The position numbers and the translations under genes were made by a program. Shown here piece after piece: positions 24,694-33,521 of a DNA stretch of 64,000 nt. The stretch covers positions 1 to 64,000 of the forward strand of contig NZ_JAANIG010000007.1 of the NCBI RefSeq assembly GCF_011174675.1, read 5' to 3'. The notes under the pieces are model-generated. The model saw only the letters and a program-made list of their open reading frames with translations. It was not told the DNA's origin and made no database searches. How positions within the stretch are numbered: the first letter of the stretch is position 1; every line of letters starts with the position of its first letter. The stretch is from Perlabentimonas gracilis (GTDB taxonomy: Bacteria > Bacteroidota > Bacteroidia > Bacteroidales > Tenuifilaceae).

Positions 24694-25986
24694 TTAGTCT
24701 ACTTTTATTAGAAAGTAATTCTTTTTACCTTTCTGAACCAGCAAGTACTTGTCGTTAATAAGTCTAGTGGCGTCAATTACCATGTCGGAATCTTCAATCT
24801 TCTCCTTGTTAATGCTTACACCCCCGCCCTTAACCGTTCTTCTTAAATCGCCTTTGGATGGAAAAATATCGCTTTTCTCGGCCGCCAATTCTGAGAATGG
24901 AATTCCACTGGTGATTATCTCTCTTGATATGTTGAACAAGGGCACACCTTCAAAAACGGATAAAAAAGTGTTTTCGTCTATCCTATGCAAAATATCGGAG
25001 GTTGATTTACCAAAAAGGATTTGCGATGCCTCAACGGCTGTGTTGTAATCCTCCTCGGTGTGCACCATGGTGGTTAATTCCTTAGCCAGCACCTTCTGCA
25101 GCTTACGCTCATGGGGTGCCTGCTGATGCTCGGCCACCAGCTGCTCAACCGTTTGCTGAGTAAGCAGAGTAAATATTTTGATGTACTTCTCGGCATCCTC
25201 GTCGGAGGTATTTAGCCAGAATTGGTAGAACTTGTAGGGCGAAGTAAGGTTTCGGTCAAGCCAAACATTACCCTCCTCGGTTTTACCAAACTTACCACCA
25301 TCGGCTTTGGTTATAAGTGGGCACGTAAGGGCAAACGCTTCTCCACCCAACTTGCGGCGGATAAGCTCTGTACCCGTGGTGATATTGCCCCACTGATCGG
25401 AACCACCCATCTGTAATTTGCACCCATTGGCTTGGTATAGGTGAAGAAAATCGGTGCCCTGCACCAGCTGATATGTAAACTCGGTAAACGACAGACCAGC
25501 ACCAGCCTCACCGCTAATGCGTTTCTTCACCGAATCCTTGCTCATCATGTAATTTACGGTAATATGCTTGCCGATATCGCGGATAAAGTCGAGGAAAGAA
25601 AACTCCTTCATCCAATCGTAGTTGTTTACCATAACAGCAGCATTGGGCTCGCTCGAGTCGAAATCGAGGAAGCGAGAAAGTTGACTCTTTAGGCACTCCT
25701 GGTTATGCCTTAGGGTCTTTTCGTCGAGCAGATTCCGCTCCTGCGATTTCCCTGATGGGTCGCCAATCATCCCGGTTGCACCACCTACCAGCACAACGGG
25801 TTTATGCCCACAACGCTGAAGGTGTTTAAGCATCATAACGGATACTAGATGGCCAATGTGTAGCGAATCGGCCGTGGGGTCAATTCCCACGTAGGCAGTG
25901 GTCATCTCCTTCTGGAGCTGCTCCTCGGTGCCGGGCATCATATCGTGAATCATGCCTCGCCACTGTAATTCTTGTACAAAATTCAT
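24694..25986 (-). CDS. tyrS: Tyrosyl-tRNA synthetase
   Basis: A class I synthetase of 430 residues that charges tRNA-Tyr. The HIGH motif (SLHIGHLVS) lies near residue 43 and the KMSKS counterpart is KFGKT near 232. The C-terminal 70 residues form an S4 RNA-binding domain. The start is set at ATG 25986 ([19 protein letters not shown]). A longer frame to 26007 would begin inside a -7 box (CAAAGATA at 26005-26012, read TATCTTTG on the minus strand). Confidence 0.95.
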   Translation of the reverse strand: MNFVQELQWRGMIHDMMPGTEEQLQKEMTTAYVGIDPTADSLHIGHLVSVMMLKHLQRCGHKPVVLVGGATGMIGDPSGKSQERNLLDEKTLRHNQECLKSQLSRFLDFDSSEPNAAVMVNNYDWMKEFSFLDFIRDIGKHITVNYMMSKDSVKKRISGEAGAGLSFTEFTYQLVQGTDFLHLYQANGCKLQMGGSDQWGNITTGTELIRRKLGGEAFALTCPLITKADGGKFGKTEEGNVWLDRNLTSPYKFYQFWLNTSDEDAEKYIKIFTLLTQQTVEQLVAEHQQAPHERKLQKVLAKELTTMVHTEEDYNTAVEASQILFGKSTSDILHRIDENTFLSVFEGVPLFNISREIITSGIPFSELAAEKSDIFPSKGDLRRTVKGGGVSINKEKIEDSDMVIDATRLINDKYLLVQKGKKNYFLIKVD

Positions 25987-26105
25987 GGTAATAAAAATTT
26001 TGGGCAAAGATATAAAATGCTATTAAATGCCACTCTCTTTTTCAGTTGGCATTATGCAAAAGCTATGGTTACAAGTAAATCTTGAGGAGTGTAGTATGGA
26101 TTAGC

Positions 26106-26648
26106 CTAGGTTTCTATTGCTTTATCCTTGTTAACAGTAAACGTTTCCTCAACCTTCTCCTTTATCTCATCGAAATTTAGGTATGGGAAAATACTTGGGG
26201 CTAAACGTTCAACAGGGCCATAAAGCAATGAATTTTTGCCAAAATCATCGGGTATAACCCTAACCCTGTCGCTCACCTTACCAAGCAACAGTAGAATTAC
26301 GCTTAGGATAAGTGCAGTTTTTACAACTCCAAAGGCAACACCCAGCAGCTTATTGACCATACCAAGAAAAGCAAGGTTCACAACCCCTTCGGCAAGTGCA
26401 CCCAAAAAGTGTACCCCCACAACAATGGCAGCAAAAGTAATGGCAAAGGCAATAAGTGGCATGTAGGGCGTGCTGAACGAGAAATGCTCCATGATTAGCC
26501 CTGCGGTATAGTCGGAAAAATGAATTGCCCCCCAAATTCCTAGCAGGAGCCCAACTAATCCGGCGGCTTGGCCAATTAAGCCTTTTTTATATCCATTGAA
26601 GCCGGCAAATATGAATACCGCAATAAGTATAATATCTAAAATGCTCAT
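26106..26648 (-). CDS. CvpA-family membrane protein
   Basis: A 180-residue protein with four membrane helices in the CvpA pattern (ILDIILIAVFIFAGFNGYKKGLI at the start, then a VGLLLGIWGA helix). CvpA is needed for colicin V production and for envelope fitness in other bacteria; its molecular function is unknown. The C-terminal tail is charged and cytoplasmic. It is 28 bases downstream of the polyprenyl synthase gene on the same strand. Confidence 0.85.
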   Translation of the reverse strand: MSILDIILIAVFIFAGFNGYKKGLIGQAAGLVGLLLGIWGAIHFSDYTAGLIMEHFSFSTPYMPLIAFAITFAAIVVGVHFLGALAEGVVNLAFLGMVNKLLGVAFGVVKTALILSVILLLLGKVSDRVRVIPDDFGKNSLLYGPVERLAPSIFPYLNFDEIKEKVEETFTVNKDKAIET

Positions 26649-26676
26649 CAGGTTTTATTTTAGGGTTAATACTTTT

Positions 26677-27651
26677 CTATTTCTTTCTATTCACCACAAA
26701 ATTGGCCATATCAACAAGCGCATCGCGGTATATTGATTCGGGAAAAGATTCGAGTGCGGCTATAGCTTTATCCTTATATTCGTTCATCTTTTGGGTGGCA
26801 TAGTCAATTCCGCCATACTCATTGGCAAATTGGATTACCTCCTCAACTGCCTTTTGGCTCCGCTTGCTCTTGCGTAGCTTCGAAAGTATTGCCTTTCGGG
26901 TAGAACGATCGGCATTTGACAGGGCGTGTATTAGCGGCAGGGTAAGTTTGTTCTCCTTAATATCATTTCCGGTGGGTTTTCCCAAAGCGCCCTTCGCTTG
27001 GTAGTCGAAAATATCATCCTTTATCTGGAAGGCAAGGCCAAGGTTAACACCAAACTCATACATTCTTTCGACATTAGCCTGCTCTGCACCTACAGAAACA
27101 GCGCCGTTCACCAGGCATGAAGCAATTAGTGTTGCCGTTTTTTTATGAATTATATCGAAATAGGTCTCCTCGTCGATATTCATTTTGCGGGAGCGTTCAA
27201 TCTGCAATAGCTCGCCCTCACTCATCTCTTTAACTGCATTGCTCATATTGCGGAGCAGCTCAAACTCATTGGTTTCAATGGCAAGTAAAAGGCCTTTTGA
27301 AAGGAGAAAGTCGCCTACGAGCACAGCAATTTTTGAGCGCCACAGCGCGTTGATTGAAAACGATCCTCTCCGCTCATTGGCTTCATCAACCACATCATCG
27401 TGAATAAGGGTGGCTGTATGAAGAAGTTCTATCATTCCTGCGGCAACAAATGTGGACTCTCCTATTGACCCATTCATTCCGGCTGATAGAAAAACAAGCA
27501 ATGGCCTAACCTGCTTTCCCTTACGACGATAGATGTAGTTGGTTATAGTACTAAGCAGCGGCACCTTGCTGCTCATAATTTTACTGAAGTATGGCTCAAA
27601 AGCCTTCAACTCGTTAGCGACCGGCTTTTTTATGGAATTTAGGTGTGACAC
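26677..27651 (-). CDS. Polyprenyl diphosphate synthase
   Basis: A 324-residue trans-prenyltransferase. The first aspartate-rich motif is LIHDDVVDEA near residue 86 and the second is FQIKDDIFDY near 210, both intact. KGKQVRPLLVFLSAG near 45 is the substrate-binding part. It makes long-chain all-trans polyprenyl diphosphate, most likely the side chain of menaquinone. Chain length cannot be fixed from sequence. It pairs with the CvpA-type gene downstream. Confidence 0.92.
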   Translation of the reverse strand: MSHLNSIKKPVANELKAFEPYFSKIMSSKVPLLSTITNYIYRRKGKQVRPLLVFLSAGMNGSIGESTFVAAGMIELLHTATLIHDDVVDEANERRGSFSINALWRSKIAVLVGDFLLSKGLLLAIETNEFELLRNMSNAVKEMSEGELLQIERSRKMNIDEETYFDIIHKKTATLIASCLVNGAVSVGAEQANVERMYEFGVNLGLAFQIKDDIFDYQAKGALGKPTGNDIKENKLTLPLIHALSNADRSTRKAILSKLRKSKRSQKAVEEVIQFANEYGGIDYATQKMNEYKDKAIAALESFPESIYRDALVDMANFVVNRKK

Positions 27652-27849
27652 TTAATCTAATTTTTTAACATCGACAAATTAACTACTTTTTTGCTTAACA
27701 TGCTTGTTAAATCTAAAAAACTAACCCTCGTCAATTTTTCCTTTTGCACATTTGGGAACCAAAGAATTATTTTGGTAATCGTAAAATTTAGAGGCACAAA
27801 GCAAAAAAGATTAAATATTTATATATTTGCATCAATTAAATATGTTGTT

Positions 27850-28149
27850 ATGAACACCGTTAAGGATTTAAGAATTGAGCAACTAGAGCAGGCTGCCAGC
27901 ATGCTTAAGGCCATTGCACACCCTATGAGGATAGCCATACTAAACTTTTTGGAAGATGGTAATAGGATGACTGTTACCGAAATCCACGAAAAGCTAGAGA
28001 TTGAGCAATCCACCACCTCACACCACCTAGGTATCCTAAAGGATAAAGGGGTTTTAGCCTCGAAGCGCGAAGGAAAGAACACCTTTTACTTCCTTAAAAA
28101 CGATAGCCTTGCGAAGATTATGGAGTGCCTAAACAAGTGCACCACATAA
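27850..28149 (+). CDS. ArsR-type winged-helix regulator
   Basis: A 99-residue ArsR/SmtB-like repressor from ATG 27850. It has LKAIAHPMRIAILNFL, the recognition helix EIEQSTTSHHLGILKDKGVL and a wing with REGKNTFYFL. A -7-type box TATATTTG (27822-27829) just upstream makes the longer in-frame start at 27691 unlikely. No paired metal-binding cysteines are seen outside a C-terminal CLNKC, which could bind metal. Its target is unknown and it is divergent from the polyprenyl synthase gene. Confidence 0.85.
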   Translation: MNTVKDLRIEQLEQAASMLKAIAHPMRIAILNFLEDGNRMTVTEIHEKLEIEQSTTSHHLGILKDKGVLASKREGKNTFYFLKNDSLAKIMECLNKCTT

Positions 28150-28255
28150 TCGTTTGTATAGCTTATCCCCGCAGTAGAACAAATCTTAGGTTAAGTTGTT
28201 TTGGAGTGTGTATTATTTTACCAACCAAAACAAGCTAAACACTAACTAATAAACA

Positions 28256-28702
28256 ATGCCAAGAATAAGGCTTACGAAGGAATTTTCCTTCGAAATGGCG
28301 CATATGCTTGAGGGATACGATGGCCCTTGCAAAAATGTGCATGGTCACTCATACCGATTATTTGTAACAGTTATAGGTGAGCCAAACCCCGACGCGTCAG
28401 ACCCAAAGTATGGTATGGTAATGGATTTTGGCCAGCTTAAAACTATTGTGAAAAAGCTTGTAGTGGATAGGTTTGACCACGTATTGATGGTTAAGAACGA
28501 CAACCAGATGCTTGATCATCAATTTATTCACACAATAGGTAAAATTGAACGGGTAGACTATCAGCCAACCTGCGAAAACCTTTTACTACATATCGCCAAC
28601 CTAATTTCGGCAGAGCTCCCACCTGAAGTAAAACTCTACCACTTAAAGCTACACGAAACAGCAACCAGCTACGCCGAGTGGTTCGCCACCGACAACGAGT
28701 AA
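28256..28702 (+). CDS. queD: 6-carboxytetrahydropterin synthase
   Basis: A 148-residue member of the 6-pyruvoyl-tetrahydropterin synthase family, QueD type. The zinc ligands are H16, H29 and H31, and the catalytic cysteine C25 lies in C-x3-HGH, the arrangement of QueD enzymes. It converts dihydroneopterin triphosphate to 6-carboxytetrahydropterin in queuosine synthesis. LHETATSYAEW near the C-terminus is also typical. The next gene starts two bases after its stop. Confidence 0.93.
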   Translation: MPRIRLTKEFSFEMAHMLEGYDGPCKNVHGHSYRLFVTVIGEPNPDASDPKYGMVMDFGQLKTIVKKLVVDRFDHVLMVKNDNQMLDHQFIHTIGKIERVDYQPTCENLLLHIANLISAELPPEVKLYHLKLHETATSYAEWFATDNE

Positions 28703-28703
28703 T

Positions 28704-29288
28704 ATGAGCAACACGGACAATCTCCTACATATTGATATTGACAGCACCATTTCGCTTCGACACATTACGCTTGAAGATGCAAACGATATTTTTCATACCA
28801 TAGACTCTCAAAGAGAATATCTAGAGCGTTGGCTTCCCTTTGTTCCTTTCACCCAAACGGTAAACGACAGCATTGCCTTTGTTAAATCGACATTGAATGT
28901 TCCACCTAACCAAGCGGAATTGCTGTTTACCATTAGGTACAACAACGAATTTATTGGGCTAATTGGTTTTAAAGATACAGACAGGGCAAATAGAAAAACA
29001 GAGATTGGCTACTGGCTTTCCGAAGCAATGCAAGGCAGAGGCATTGTTACCAAATCGGTTAAAGCGTTGGTTTGCTATGCATTTGATGAGCTTGATATCA
29101 ACAGGGTTCAAATTAAGTGTGCTGTGGGCAATACACCCAGCAAGAGAATTCCCCAACGGCTTGGCTTTGTTCTGGAAGGCATTGAACGCGACGGAGAACT
29201 ACTAGCCAACGGTCAGTTCACCGATCTGGAGGTTTATAGCCTTACCGGCAGCGATTATGGTGAAGAGTGGCAAAAAAACGAGAAATAA
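28704..29288 (+). CDS. GNAT acetyltransferase (RimJ/RimL-like)
   Basis: A 194-residue GNAT protein. ISLRHITLEDANDIF opens the fold, EIGYWLSEAMQGRGIVTKSVKAL carries the acetyl-CoA loop (GRGI), and IKCAVGNTPSKRIPQRLGFVLEG closes it, as in RimL/RimJ-type acetyltransferases of protein N-termini or small amines. The gene follows queD by two bases, so both are probably co-transcribed. The substrate is unknown. Confidence 0.88.
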   Translation: MSNTDNLLHIDIDSTISLRHITLEDANDIFHTIDSQREYLERWLPFVPFTQTVNDSIAFVKSTLNVPPNQAELLFTIRYNNEFIGLIGFKDTDRANRKTEIGYWLSEAMQGRGIVTKSVKALVCYAFDELDINRVQIKCAVGNTPSKRIPQRLGFVLEGIERDGELLANGQFTDLEVYSLTGSDYGEEWQKNEK

Positions 29289-29301
29289 ATCAACAGTAAA
29301 T

Positions 29302-30201
29302 ATGAACTGGACAACAAACGACATTCCTTCGCAACAGGATAAAATTATTGTAATTACTGGCGCCAATAGTGGGCTGGGACTAGAAGCAGCAAAAGTACTA
29401 AGCAGCAAGGGGGCAAGAGTTATTATGGCGGTTCGCAGCCTCACCAGGGGGCAGGATGCCATTGCCCAAATCAACAAAACAAACCCTTCTGCGCAGCTAG
29501 AGCTTATGCACCTCGATCTTTCAGATCTGGAGTCGGTAGCTGCATTTGCCAATGAGTTTAAGCAACAGCATGCACGCCTCGACGTTCTAATCAATAATGC
29601 CGGGGTTATGTGGCCACCCAAAAGGGAGACCACAAAACAAGGTTTCGAATTACAGCTAGGAATAAACCATTTGGGACACTTTGCTCTAACAGCACACCTG
29701 TTTGACATCTTGAAGGCTACACCCCAATCTCGAATTGTTTCTCAAAGCAGCATTGCTCATTCTATGATATCTAAGCTGGATCTTGCTAATGTGAACTGGG
29801 AAAAATCGTACAACAAGAACAAGGCCTATGGTCAAAGCAAGCTTGCCAACCTTCTGTTTACCTATGAGCTTGACAGGAAGCTAAAAGAGCATAAGATAGA
29901 CACAAAAGCGATTGCTTGCCACCCTGGTGTGTCGAGCACCAATCTTTTTAGGTCGTCAAGCTTTGCAAGCAAAGCCATCAAGCTAATTGGGCAAAAAGCA
30001 GAACTTGGGGTACTGCCAATGCTTAGGGCGGCATCAGACGAAAGCATTATGGGAGCCGACTATATTGGGCCCAAAGGCTTTATGGGTTTATCGGGATTTC
30101 CTGTAGAGGTAAAATCGACTAAGCTGGCAAGGAGCAAAGAGCTTGCACGGCGATTCTGGGACTTGTCGGAAGAGCTTACAGGTATCCATTTCGTTTTTTA
30201 A
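29302..30201 (+). CDS. Short-chain dehydrogenase/reductase
   Basis: A 299-residue SDR of the retinol-dehydrogenase-like type, from ATG 29302 (MNWTTNDIPSQQDK). The nucleotide motif TGANSGLGLEA is near residue 19, NNAGVMWPP near 96, the catalytic serine lies in SQSSIAH, and YGQSK near 176 gives the catalytic Tyr and Lys. NAD(P)-dependent oxidoreductase; substrate unknown. It starts 13 bases after the acetyltransferase gene. Confidence 0.9.
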   Translation: MNWTTNDIPSQQDKIIVITGANSGLGLEAAKVLSSKGARVIMAVRSLTRGQDAIAQINKTNPSAQLELMHLDLSDLESVAAFANEFKQQHARLDVLINNAGVMWPPKRETTKQGFELQLGINHLGHFALTAHLFDILKATPQSRIVSQSSIAHSMISKLDLANVNWEKSYNKNKAYGQSKLANLLFTYELDRKLKEHKIDTKAIACHPGVSSTNLFRSSSFASKAIKLIGQKAELGVLPMLRAASDESIMGADYIGPKGFMGLSGFPVEVKSTKLARSKELARRFWDLSEELTGIHFVF

Positions 30202-30219
30202 TATCGAACTGAATATCAT

Positions 30220-30741
30220 ATGCTTAGGTTTGATGATGGGGAGGTTGCTATAAGGGAGTTTTTGCCTGAAGACAAGTTTAGGCTCGCCGAGCTGGCCAAC
30301 AACACCAAAGTTAGCGATAACCTAAGGGATGGTTTCCCGAGCCCATACACTGTTGCTGATGCAATACAGTTTATTGATATGTGCCTTAAAACTAGGCCAC
30401 CCCAAGTATTTGCTATAGAATATAAGGGTGAGTATGTGGGTAACATTGGGCTAAATAAGGGTGATGATGTTTATGCAAAATCGGCCGAAATTGGCTACTT
30501 TCTTGGAGAACCCTACTGGAACAAGGGTATTATGACCAAGGCGGTAAGACTTATATGTGGTTATGGTTTCATCAGCCTAGGTATAGTTCGAATATTCACA
30601 GGGGTTTTCAGCTATAACATCGGCTCGCAAAAAGTGTTAGAAAAATGCGGGTTCATTAAAGAGGCCATTTTTAAAGATGCTATCTTTAAAAACGGTAAAA
30701 TATGCGATGAGGTTCGATACGCCAAATTGCTTAGCCAATAG
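30220..30741 (+). CDS. GNAT acetyltransferase
   Basis: A 173-residue GNAT protein of the RimJ/RimL type. EIGYFLGEPYWNKGIMTKAVRLIC holds the acetyl-CoA loop and VFSYNIGSQKVLEKCGFIKEA the C-terminal signature. It lies 18 bases after the SDR gene and is the last gene before a terminator. Together with queD, the first GNAT and the SDR it forms a likely four-gene transcription unit. Confidence 0.88.
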   Translation: MLRFDDGEVAIREFLPEDKFRLAELANNTKVSDNLRDGFPSPYTVADAIQFIDMCLKTRPPQVFAIEYKGEYVGNIGLNKGDDVYAKSAEIGYFLGEPYWNKGIMTKAVRLICGYGFISLGIVRIFTGVFSYNIGSQKVLEKCGFIKEAIFKDAIFKNGKICDEVRYAKLLSQ

Positions 30742-30780
30742 GCTTGCCTCGAGGAAGTCAACTATCAACACAACATAAGC

Positions 30781-30832
30781 CCTACTCCAACACCAAACTC
30801 TTTAGGTTTGTTGGAGTGGGGCGATTTTTTTT
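30781..30832 (+). terminator. Terminator after the second acetyltransferase gene
   Basis: CCTACTCCAACA...AAAC (30781-30798) pairs with GTTTGTTGGAGTGGG (30806-30820) with a small bulge, followed by a run of eight T. Confidence 0.8.
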
Positions 30833-30925
30833 GTACCTTGTTCATGCTATTCGATTTTATATTTGATATGCTGTCCATCACGCAAAAAACAACACAGATT
30901 AAAACCTAACCATAAACCCATCGCT

Positions 30926-31939
30926 ATGAAAACAACAAAACGAACCAAGCACGCATTACTTTGGTTGCCCCTAATAGGTTTACTTTTTTCGTGCCAAAAT
31001 CAAGGGGGAGCCGATAGAGTAGCCCAATCGGAAATGGGCGAGTATGCAGCACACGCCAAGGGAAAGGTTAAAAGTATTGATGTTGCCCAATTCCCAGAAA
31101 CAGTTCTCGATATCCCCTACACTGCAACGGAAAATCCGCGTCAAACCCTTGACATTATTTACCCCTCGGAGGGAGAAGCACCCTACAAAACCATCGTGGT
31201 TATTCACGGTGGTGGTTGGAAGTATGGCGACAAAAGGGCCGAAACGCTAGCCCCCATGCTCCAAGCTACTACACAAGGATACGCTGTGGTGACGTTAAAC
31301 TATAGGCTATCCGATGAGGTGACTTGGCCAAAACCCCTGCAAGATGTGAAAACCGCGATTCGCTTTTTGAGGGCTAAAGGTGCAGATTATGAACTGGACA
31401 CAAAGAAGCTTGTAGCCTGGGGATCCTCTGCTGGCGGACATATAGCCATGATGTTGGGGGCTACAAATAATCATCCGGCATTTGAGAACCTCTCCATGGG
31501 ATACGAGAACTTCTCCAGTGCGGTTCAAGGGGTTATTTCATGGTACGGTGTAGCCGATATTAGTAGGGTAACCAACCTTGGCTCACACCCAGCCAACGAA
31601 ATTATGGGTTTTAATGTACAGGAGAACTGGGAAAAAACCAACGATGCTAACCCTATAAACCTGGTAGGCCCCGATTTTCCACCAATTCTACTTGTTCATG
31701 GAACCAACGACAAGGTGGTGCCTTACATGCAGTCGGTGAATATGAAGAATGTGGTAAACGAGGCTACTGGCCGTGAGATTGCTACGCTAATGACGGTTGA
31801 GGGCGTTGGGCATGGTCATGTCAAGTTCAAAACCACTGAGAATATGAATAAATACTTCGATTTTGCCGATAAAATCCTTTACAATGGCAATAATCCTTAC
31901 CGCAATCAGAATGCTATTAACATAAAAACTAAGAGGTAA
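30926..31939 (+). CDS. Lipoprotein alpha/beta hydrolase
   Basis: A 337-residue esterase/lipase-like hydrolase from ATG 30926. The lipoprotein signal peptide ends LIGLLFSC. The oxyanion motif HGGGWKYG lies near residue 94 and the nucleophile is the serine of GSSAGGH near 167. The likely acid is in HGTNDKVVP near 262 and the histidine in GVGHGH near 296. This is the BD-FAE/carboxylesterase (HSL-like) layout. It acts outside the cytoplasm; the substrate is unknown. Confidence 0.87.
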   Translation: MKTTKRTKHALLWLPLIGLLFSCQNQGGADRVAQSEMGEYAAHAKGKVKSIDVAQFPETVLDIPYTATENPRQTLDIIYPSEGEAPYKTIVVIHGGGWKYGDKRAETLAPMLQATTQGYAVVTLNYRLSDEVTWPKPLQDVKTAIRFLRAKGADYELDTKKLVAWGSSAGGHIAMMLGATNNHPAFENLSMGYENFSSAVQGVISWYGVADISRVTNLGSHPANEIMGFNVQENWEKTNDANPINLVGPDFPPILLVHGTNDKVVPYMQSVNMKNVVNEATGREIATLMTVEGVGHGHVKFKTTENMNKYFDFADKILYNGNNPYRNQNAINIKTKR

Positions 31940-31957
31940 ACACATTATTTACTTAGC

Positions 31958-31995
31958 AAAACCTGCTGATTCATTAAAATCAGCAGGTTTTTTTT
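31958..31995 (+). terminator. Terminator of the hydrolase gene
   Basis: AAACCTGCTGAT and ATCAGCAGGTTT form a perfect stem around TCATTAAA, followed by a run of T. Confidence 0.85.
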
Positions 31996-32099
31996 CATCG
32001 TCGTTTAGCCGTGGCATCTAGCTGAAATCATAATTAAAAAAGATCAATTTTTATATATTTACAGGCTACAAGCAATAACCTTGATAACCTTTCAATTCA

Positions 32100-33272
32100 A
32101 TGGATTATAAAATTATTGAGGTAACCAACGCAAAAACTAGGCAAGAGTTTATTCTTCTGCCAGTTAGGCTTTACAAAGATGAGGCTAGCTGGATTAGGCC
32201 CCTCGACCATGATATTGAGGATGTATTCAATCCTAAAAAAAATAAACATTTCCGTAACGGCGAAGCCTGTAGGTGGATATTAGTAGACGACAAGGGCAAA
32301 ACGGTAGGTCGTGTGGCAGCTTTTATCGATAGAAATGTAAAAAACACTGAGCAACCAACCGGGGGAATGGGCTTTTTTGAATGTATCAACAATCAGAATG
32401 CGGCCAACCTACTTTTCGATACATGCAAGCAGTGGCTTATAGAGCGCGGAGTGGAAGCCATGGATGGCCCCATAAACTTTGGCGAGCGCGACCGCTGGTG
32501 GGGACTACTCGTTGATGGGTTTTACGAACCCAACTACTGTATGGGATACCACCTACCCTACTACAAATCGCTGTTCGAATCCTATGGCTTTAAAACCTAC
32601 TTTAAGCAATTTACCTACCATATGCCGGTTAGCGACAAGCACGTTGAGCCGGTGGTTTGGGAAAAGGCCAATCGAATAGAGCAAAACCCCGAATACAGAG
32701 TTACAATCATCAACAAAAAGGACCTTCAAAAATTTGCTACCGACTTTGTGGAGATATACAATAAAGGCTGGGGCCGATTTGCAGGGGTTGGCAAGATGAA
32801 ACGGGTACAAGCCATGGCGCTACTAAAATCTATTAAACCTATTCTCGACGAAAGGCTAATCCTATTTGCCTACCATAATAACCAGCCCATAGGTTTTCTG
32901 ATAATGATTCCCGACTTAAACCAAATAGTAAAGCACCTTAATGGCAAGTTTAATCTTTGGGCAAAGCTAAAGCTAATATACCTGCTTAAAGTAAAAAAGA
33001 AGTGCACCAAGGCTCTTGGGCTAATATTTGGTATTATTCCTCAGTACCAAGGTAAGGGGGTTGATGGTGCATTGGTAAAAGAATTTGCCAGATGGGCGCT
33101 CCGCGACGATTATCCCTACACCGACATTGAGCTGAACTGGATTGGCGACTTTAATCCCACCATGTGCAAAATGGTTGAGCAGATTGGTGCTAGGGTTCTA
33201 AAAACGCATATAACCTTCAGGCTTATGTTCGACTCTAGTAAAGAAGTTGCACCACCACGTAGGGTGAGCTAA
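32100..33272 (+). CDS. GNAT-fold protein of unknown substrate (390 aa)
   Basis: A 390-residue protein of a conserved Bacteroidota family with a GNAT-like fold. Marks are LYKDEASWIRPLDHDIEDVFNPKKN at the start, MDGPINFGERDRWWGLLVDGF and YYKSLFESYGFKTYFKQFTYHMPV in the middle, and GIIPQYQGKGVDGALV near 320 as acetyl-CoA loop. The family is usually annotated as an N-acetyltransferase without known substrate. It stands alone. No signal peptide. Confidence 0.8.
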   Translation: MDYKIIEVTNAKTRQEFILLPVRLYKDEASWIRPLDHDIEDVFNPKKNKHFRNGEACRWILVDDKGKTVGRVAAFIDRNVKNTEQPTGGMGFFECINNQNAANLLFDTCKQWLIERGVEAMDGPINFGERDRWWGLLVDGFYEPNYCMGYHLPYYKSLFESYGFKTYFKQFTYHMPVSDKHVEPVVWEKANRIEQNPEYRVTIINKKDLQKFATDFVEIYNKGWGRFAGVGKMKRVQAMALLKSIKPILDERLILFAYHNNQPIGFLIMIPDLNQIVKHLNGKFNLWAKLKLIYLLKVKKKCTKALGLIFGIIPQYQGKGVDGALVKEFARWALRDDYPYTDIELNWIGDFNPTMCKMVEQIGARVLKTHITFRLMFDSSKEVAPPRRVS

Positions 33273-33353
33273 AATATTCAAATTCATCCTTTAACCTTTT
33301 GCACAAACACGGGTCAAAACCTTATAATTCAAATTTTAATGAAATGTTTATGA

Positions 33354-33446
33354 AACACCCATGTAAGGTAGTTTGCACAACCGATCTCGTTTGAATGACG
33401 AGAGAGCTCAGCGGAGCTAAACACCGATGAACAAACTATGGGTGTT
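33354..33446. repeat. Three-way-junction-like inverted repeat structure
   Basis: AACACCCAT (33354-33362) pairs with ATGGGTGTT (33438-33446), and after a 6-base bulge TAGTTTG (33369-33375) pairs with CAAACTA (33432-33438). Inside are two hairpins: CTCGT (33386-33390)/ACGAG (33398-33402) and AGCTC (33405-33409)/GAGCT (33414-33418). The motif ACCGAT occurs on both sides of the inner hairpins. It lies 75 bases upstream of the S9 peptidase gene. It may be a structured leader RNA or a small mobile repeat. Confidence 0.5.
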
Positions 33447-33521
33447 CCATCCGCTCGAAAAAGAGTGCTAAAAGCAAGATAGTAATGTGTTGTAAATTAA
33501 TAATATAAATATTTTGTACGG

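Noticed and set aside
25987-26007. Upstream ATG for tyrS
   Set aside because: It overlaps the -7 box CAAAGATA, and the family's usual N-terminus starts at the next ATG (25986).
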